A stretch of 64,000 nucleotides of DNA from Pseudomonas viridiflava. GTDB taxonomy: Bacteria > Pseudomonadota > Gammaproteobacteria > Pseudomonadales > Pseudomonadaceae. Of this stretch, positions 59,727 to 64,000 are shown piece by piece. The DNA is taken from assembly GCF_900590755.1 (NCBI RefSeq), contig NZ_UUOC01000035.1:1-64000 (forward strand), in the 5' to 3' direction. How positions within the stretch are numbered: the stretch's first letter is position 1; each line of letters begins with the position of its first letter. The notes below the pieces were generated by a model. It did not search any database. It saw only the letters and a program-made list of their open reading frames with translations, and was not told where the DNA came from. Both the position numbers and the translations under genes were made by a program.

Positions 59727-62669
59727 ATGTCCCTGATAGTTCTACTGCTTCTGCCTTTCATCGGCAGCTGTCTAGCGGCTTTTTTGCCGCACAATGCGCG
59801 TAACGCTGAATCCATTCTCGCAGGCCTTGTGGCCGTGACCGGCGCGATTCAAGTTGCATTGTGGTACCCGCAGATTGTCGACGGCGGGGTGATTCGCGAA
59901 GAATATTTCTGGCTGCCCAGCCTGGGACTGAATTTCGTCCTGCGCATGGACGGCTTTGCCTGGCTGTTTTCCATGCTGGTGCTGGGTATTGGCGCACTGG
60001 TCGCGCTGTACGCCCGCTACTACATGTCCCCGGATGATCCGGTGCCAAGGTTTTTCGCCTTCTTCCTGGCCTTCATGGGCGCCATGCTCGGGCTGGTGAT
60101 TTCCGGCAATCTGATCCAGATCGTGTTTTTCTGGGAGCTGACCAGCGTTTTCTCGTTCCTGTTGATCGGCTATTGGCACCACCGGGCCGACGCTCGACGC
60201 GGCGCCTACATGGCGCTGATGGTCACCGGCGCAGGCGGTCTGGCGTTGCTGGTGGGGGTCATGTTGCTGGGTCATGTGGTCGGCAGTTACGACCTGGATC
60301 GGGTTTTGGCTTCCGGTGAGGCGATCCGCGCCCACGCCTTGTACCCGGTTTTACTGACCCTGATTCTGATAGGCGCCCTGAGCAAGAGCGCACAGTTCCC
60401 GTTCCATTTCTGGCTGCCACACGCCATGGCGGCGCCGACGCCGGTTTCCGCTTATCTGCACTCGGCAACCATGGTCAAGGCCGGGGTATTTTTGCTGGCG
60501 CGTTTCTGGCCGGCATTGTCCGGTACCGAACAATGGTTCTGGATCGTCAGTGGCGCGGGTGCCTGCACGCTGATCATCGGGGCCTATGCGGCAATTTTCC
60601 AGAATGACCTCAAGGGCCTGCTGGCCTATTCGACTATCAGCCACCTGGGCCTGATTACCCTGTTGCTGGGCCTCAACAGCCCGCTGGCAGCTGTCGCCGC
60701 TGTGTTTCACATCCTCAACCATGCGACTTTCAAGGCCTCGCTGTTCATGGCGGCCGGGATCATCGACCACGAAAGCGGCACCCGTGACATTCGCAAGCTC
60801 AGCGGCCTGATCAAGCTGATTCCCTATACGGCCACGCTGGCCATGGTTGCCAGCGCTTCAATGGCCGGGGTGCCGCTGCTCAATGGCTTCCTGTCCAAGG
60901 AGATGTTCTTCGCCGAAACGGTGTTCATCTCGTCCTCGGCCTGGGTGGAAATGGCCCTGCCGGTGATCGCGACCATTGCCGGGACCTTCAGCGTCGCCTA
61001 CTCCCTGCGCTTCACCGTGGACGTATTTTTCGGTCCGAAAGCGACTGACCTGCCCCATACCCCCCATGAGCCGCCACGCTGGATGCGCGCCCCGGTGGAG
61101 TTTCTGGTGATTGCCTGTGTGATCGTCGGGATTTTCCCGGCGCAGTCCGTGGCGCCATTGCTGGCCGCCGCCGCGCAACCGGTGGTGGGTGGCACGCTGC
61201 CGGAGTACAGCCTGGCGGTCTGGCACGGCTGGAATGCGCCGATGATCATGAGCCTGATCGCCATGGCGGGCGGGATTCTTTTGTACCTGCTGCTGCGCAA
61301 ACCGTTTAAACAGGATCGATTCGTCGGCCCGCCTTTGGTGAATCGCCTCAACGGCAAGCGTTTCTTTGAAAGGTCGCTGGTGATTTTCACCCGCTGGGCA
61401 CGCCGCTTCGAAAGGAACATCAGCACCCGACGCTTGCAGCCCCAGCTCTTTCTGGTGGTCCTGGCGGCGTTGATCGGTGGTTTCATTCCCATGTACTTCA
61501 GCGGTCTGACCTGGGGTGATCGTCCGAAAATCCCCGGCTCCGGCGTATTCGTGACCCTGTGGATCATCGCCATTGCCTGCGCCCTTGGCGCCGCATGGCA
61601 GGGTAAATATCACCGGCTGGCGGCAGTGATCATGGTCAGCGTCTGCGGGTTGATGACCTGCGTGACCTTTGTCTGGTTCTCCGCCCCGGATCTGGCCCTG
61701 ACTCAACTGGTGGTGGAAGTGGTCACCTCAGTGCTGATCCTGCTGGGCCTGCGCTGGCTGCCGCGACGCAACGAAGACGTGGCACCCTCGATCAGCACGC
61801 GACTGCGCGCCCGCACCCGTCGGGTCCGCGACCTGTTTCTGTCGATCCTGGTGGGTGGTGGCATGGCATTGCTGTCCTACGCCATGCTGACCCGGGCCAC
61901 GCCCAATACCATTTCCTCGTTCTACCTCAGCCGGGCCATTCCCGAGGGCGGTGGCAGTAACGTGGTCAATGTGATGCTGGTGGACTTCCGTGGCTTCGAT
62001 ACGTTTGGCGAGATCACCGTACTCGCAGCGGTGGCGCTAACCGTGTTTGCCCTGTTGCGACGTTTCCGCCCTCCGAAAGAAAGCATCGCCCTGCCCGCTC
62101 AGCAACGTCTGCTGGCACGGGACGTGGTCACCGATCTGGTCAACCCGCGCAGCGCCAGCGACACGGCGCTGGGCTTCATGATGGTGCCAGCCGTGCTGGT
62201 CCGCTTGCTGCTGCCGATTGCGGTGGTGGTGTCGATGTACCTGTTCATGCGCGGCCACAACCAGCCGGGCGGCGGATTTGTTGCCGGTCTGGTGATGTCG
62301 GTAGCGTTCATCCTGCAATACATGGTGGCGGGCACTCAGTGGGTCGAAGCGCAGATGAGCCTGCGGCCGCTGCGCTGGATGGGCACCGGTCTGCTGTTCG
62401 CGATTTGCACCGGGCTGGGCTCGATGTTCCTCGGCTATCCATTCATGACCACTCACACCGCGCATCTGGACTTGCCACTGCTGGGTGATATCCATATGGC
62501 CAGCGCCTTGTTCTTTGATGTCGGCGTATATGCCGTAGTCGTGGGCTCGACGCTGCTGATCCTGACGGCACTGGCCCACCAATCGGTGCGTAGCCATCGC
62601 CCGACGTCGCAGTCCAAGCCCGTGCCGACCCCCATAGCCGATCTCATGGCCGAAAAAGGAGCCCGCTGA
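59727..62669 (+). CDS. mrpA: Mrp/Sha antiporter subunit A fused to B
   Basis: 980-residue inner-membrane protein with about 25 helices. The N-terminal part is a complex-I ND5-like proton-antiporter domain: Glu137 in FFWELTS, Lys220 in GALSKSAQFPFHFWLPH and Lys251 in ATMVKAG are the expected proton-path residues. MbhD/MbhE-like and MrpB-type domains follow (DFRGFDTFGEITVLAAVALTVF and FMRGHNQPGGGFVAGL). It is the main part of a multi-subunit cation/proton antiporter used for Na+ or K+ and pH homeostasis. First gene of the operon, overlapping mrpC by one base. Confidence 0.94.
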   Translation: MSLIVLLLLPFIGSCLAAFLPHNARNAESILAGLVAVTGAIQVALWYPQIVDGGVIREEYFWLPSLGLNFVLRMDGFAWLFSMLVLGIGALVALYARYYMSPDDPVPRFFAFFLAFMGAMLGLVISGNLIQIVFFWELTSVFSFLLIGYWHHRADARRGAYMALMVTGAGGLALLVGVMLLGHVVGSYDLDRVLASGEAIRAHALYPVLLTLILIGALSKSAQFPFHFWLPHAMAAPTPVSAYLHSATMVKAGVFLLARFWPALSGTEQWFWIVSGAGACTLIIGAYAAIFQNDLKGLLAYSTISHLGLITLLLGLNSPLAAVAAVFHILNHATFKASLFMAAGIIDHESGTRDIRKLSGLIKLIPYTATLAMVASASMAGVPLLNGFLSKEMFFAETVFISSSAWVEMALPVIATIAGTFSVAYSLRFTVDVFFGPKATDLPHTPHEPPRWMRAPVEFLVIACVIVGIFPAQSVAPLLAAAAQPVVGGTLPEYSLAVWHGWNAPMIMSLIAMAGGILLYLLLRKPFKQDRFVGPPLVNRLNGKRFFERSLVIFTRWARRFERNISTRRLQPQLFLVVLAALIGGFIPMYFSGLTWGDRPKIPGSGVFVTLWIIAIACALGAAWQGKYHRLAAVIMVSVCGLMTCVTFVWFSAPDLALTQLVVEVVTSVLILLGLRWLPRRNEDVAPSISTRLRARTRRVRDLFLSILVGGGMALLSYAMLTRATPNTISSFYLSRAIPEGGGSNVVNVMLVDFRGFDTFGEITVLAAVALTVFALLRRFRPPKESIALPAQQRLLARDVVTDLVNPRSASDTALGFMMVPAVLVRLLLPIAVVVSMYLFMRGHNQPGGGFVAGLVMSVAFILQYMVAGTQWVEAQMSLRPLRWMGTGLLFAICTGLGSMFLGYPFMTTHTAHLDLPLLGDIHMASALFFDVGVYAVVVGSTLLILTALAHQSVRSHRPTSQSKPVPTPIADLMAEKGAR

Positions 62670-63013
62670 TGGAAGAAGTCATCGCAATCGCCATTGGAGT
62701 ACTGGCCGCCTCAGGCGTGTGGCTGATCCTGCGCCCGCGGACCTTTCAGGTGGTCATGGGCCTGTGCTTGCTGTCCTATGGCGTCAACCTGTTCATTTTC
62801 AGCATGGGCAGCCTGTTTATCGGCCGTGAGCCGATCATCAAAGACGGCGTTCCCCAGGATCTGCTGCACTACACCGACCCGCTGCCTCAGGCATTGGTAC
62901 TCACCGCCATTGTCATCAGCTTTGCCATGACCGCGCTGTTTCTGGTGCTGCTGCTGGCGTCGCGCGGACTGACCGGCACCGACCATGTAGACGGCAGGGA
63001 GCCCAAAGAATGA
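62669..63013 (+). CDS. mrpC: Mrp/Sha antiporter subunit C
   Basis: 114-residue membrane protein with three helices, related to NuoK. GLCLLSYGVNLFIFSMGSL and DPLPQALVLTAIVISFAMTALF carry the family pattern. It starts in a TGATG overlap with mrpA and ends in an ATGA overlap with mrpD, so the operon is translationally coupled. Confidence 0.95.
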   Translation: MEEVIAIAIGVLAASGVWLILRPRTFQVVMGLCLLSYGVNLFIFSMGSLFIGREPIIKDGVPQDLLHYTDPLPQALVLTAIVISFAMTALFLVLLLASRGLTGTDHVDGREPKE

Positions 63014-64000
63014 CGTGGATGAACCAACTGATCGTTGCGCCCATCCTGCTGCCCTTGCTGACGGCCGCGATCATGCTGTGGCTCGGCGAAAAACATCGCC
63101 CGCTCAAGGCGCGAATCAATCTGTGGTCCAGCATCCTCGGCCTGGGCATCTCCATCACCTTGTTCATGTGGGTGCAGACCAGCGGCAGCACGGGTTCGAT
63201 TGGTGTGTATCTGCCCGGTAACTGGGAAGTGCCGTTCGGCATCGTGCTAGTGGTGGATCACCTGTCGGCGATGATGCTGGTGCTGACCGGGATCGTCGGC
63301 GTCTGCGCGCTATTGTTCGCCCTGGCCCGCTGGGACCGGGCTGGTGCCAGCTTCCATGCGCTGTTCCAGATTCAATTGATGGGTTTGTACGGCGCGTTTC
63401 TCACCGCTGACCTGTTCAACCTGTTCGTCTTCTTTGAAGTGCTGCTGGCCGCGTCCTATGGCTTGATGCTGCATGGTTCCGGTCGTGCCCGAGTCTCGGC
63501 AGGCTTGCACTACATTGCGATCAACTTGCTGGCTTCGTCGCTGTTCCTGATCGGCGCGGCATTGATCTACGGCGTGACCGGCACCTTGAACATGGCGGAT
63601 CTGGCGATCAAGATCCCTCAAGTGCCCGAAGCCGACTTGGGCCTGCTGCACGCAGGCGCGGCGATTCTGGCGGTGGCCTTCCTGACCAAAGCGGGTATGT
63701 GGCCGCTGAACTTCTGGCTGGCCCCGGCCTACTCGGCAGCCAGCGCGCCGGTTGCGGCGATGTTCGCGATCATGACCAAAGTCGGCTTCTACACCTTGCT
63801 GCGGCTCTGGACGCTACTGTTTTCGGTGCAGGCAGGCCCATCCGCGTTCTTCGGCGGCGACTGGCTGATTTACGGTGGTATGGCGACGATTTTCACCGCA
63901 GCCGTGGCGATCATCGCCGCGCAACGTCTGGAGCGCATGGCCAGCCTGAGCATTCTGGTGTCGGCGGGCATTCTGCTGTCGGCGGTCGGCTTTGCCCAAC
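63010..64000 (+). CDS. mrpD: Mrp/Sha antiporter subunit D (partial, cut by window end)
   Basis: The first 330 codons of an ND4-like antiporter subunit. It begins MTWMNQLIVAPILLPLLTAA and includes FNLFVFFEVLLAASYGLML with the conserved Glu, and AFLTKAGMWPLNFWLAPAYS with the conserved Lys. The reading frame stays open to the last base of the window, and the complete family member has about 500 residues. mrpE, F and G are expected beyond the edge. Confidence 0.94.
   Translation, partial: MTWMNQLIVAPILLPLLTAAIMLWLGEKHRPLKARINLWSSILGLGISITLFMWVQTSGSTGSIGVYLPGNWEVPFGIVLVVDHLSAMMLVLTGIVGVCALLFALARWDRAGASFHALFQIQLMGLYGAFLTADLFNLFVFFEVLLAASYGLMLHGSGRARVSAGLHYIAINLLASSLFLIGAALIYGVTGTLNMADLAIKIPQVPEADLGLLHAGAAILAVAFLTKAGMWPLNFWLAPAYSAASAPVAAMFAIMTKVGFYTLLRLWTLLFSVQAGPSAFFGGDWLIYGGMATIFTAAVAIIAAQRLERMASLSILVSAGILLSAVGFAQ

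Noticed and set aside
1..64000. tRNA, rRNA, prophage or insertion sequence
   Set aside because: I found no cloverleaf-like or rRNA-like sequence and no integrase or IS transposase other than the RAYT; a dedicated RNA search was not possible.

Overview
The window is chromosomal DNA of a Pseudomonas, most likely of the fluorescens/syringae lineage. This rests on a psl-type exopolysaccharide operon in the form that lacks pslC, on pseudomonad-type genes (cheV, hmgA/fahA/hpd, glcDEFG, msuD-sfnR, inhA, soxR with its target), and on 16 intergenic REP-type inverted-repeat elements. Base composition is high-GC throughout, with AT-rich stretches only in a few promoter regions. I saw no rRNA, tRNA, CRISPR array, prophage or insertion sequence. 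The only mobile-element gene is a REP-associated tyrosine transposase (RAYT).

Layout. 1-3.8 kb: a MOSC protein, chemotaxis CheV, a small unknown protein and a YegS-type lipid kinase. 4.26-18.6 kb: one tightly packed operon pslA-B-D-E-F-G-H-I-J-(acetyltransferase)-K. It covers lipid-linked sugar priming (A), GDP-mannose supply (B), export lipoprotein and chain-length protein (D, E), glycosyltransferases (F, H, I), a periplasmic hydrolase (G), polymerase/ligase-like protein (J), flippase (K) and an extra hexapeptide acetyltransferase. 18.7-30 kb: formamidase fmdA and zinc-ribbon fmdB behind a urea/short-amide ABC transporter (urtABCDE), divergent from an unusual transporter-like hybrid histidine kinase and a LuxR-type response regulator. 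Three TACGTCA half-sites sit upstream of urtA. 30-34 kb: a metallo-beta-lactamase-fold hydrolase with a divergent TetR regulator, and isonitrile hydratase with a divergent GlxA/AraC regulator.

34.4-38.1 kb: a GntP permease / RpiR regulator / D-aminoacylase operon, apparently for N-acyl-D-amino acids. 38.2-42 kb: tyrosine/homogentisate catabolism (hpd, hmgA, fahA), without maiA. 42.5-46.7 kb: glycolate oxidase glcDEFG. 46.9-52.8 kb: phosphatidylserine synthase, an MFS transporter, an aldo/keto reductase with a Tat-type leader, Ku for end joining, and the RAYT. 53-56.4 kb: an alkanesulfonate monooxygenase with the sigma-54 activator SfnR, then a small monooxygenase divergent from soxR with a clear SoxR box inside a 19-bp-spaced promoter. 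56.5-59.6 kb: an FAD oxidoreductase and an XRE-cupin regulator divergent from a DMT exporter. 59.7-64 kb: the start of an Mrp/Sha cation/proton antiporter operon (mrpAB, mrpC, and mrpD cut by the window edge).

The most unusual items are the NCS1-transporter/Cys-cluster/hybrid-kinase fusion with its probable target promoter, the modified psl operon, and the SoxR-controlled divergon. Functional calls come from reading the protein sequences and from family knowledge; no database search was run.
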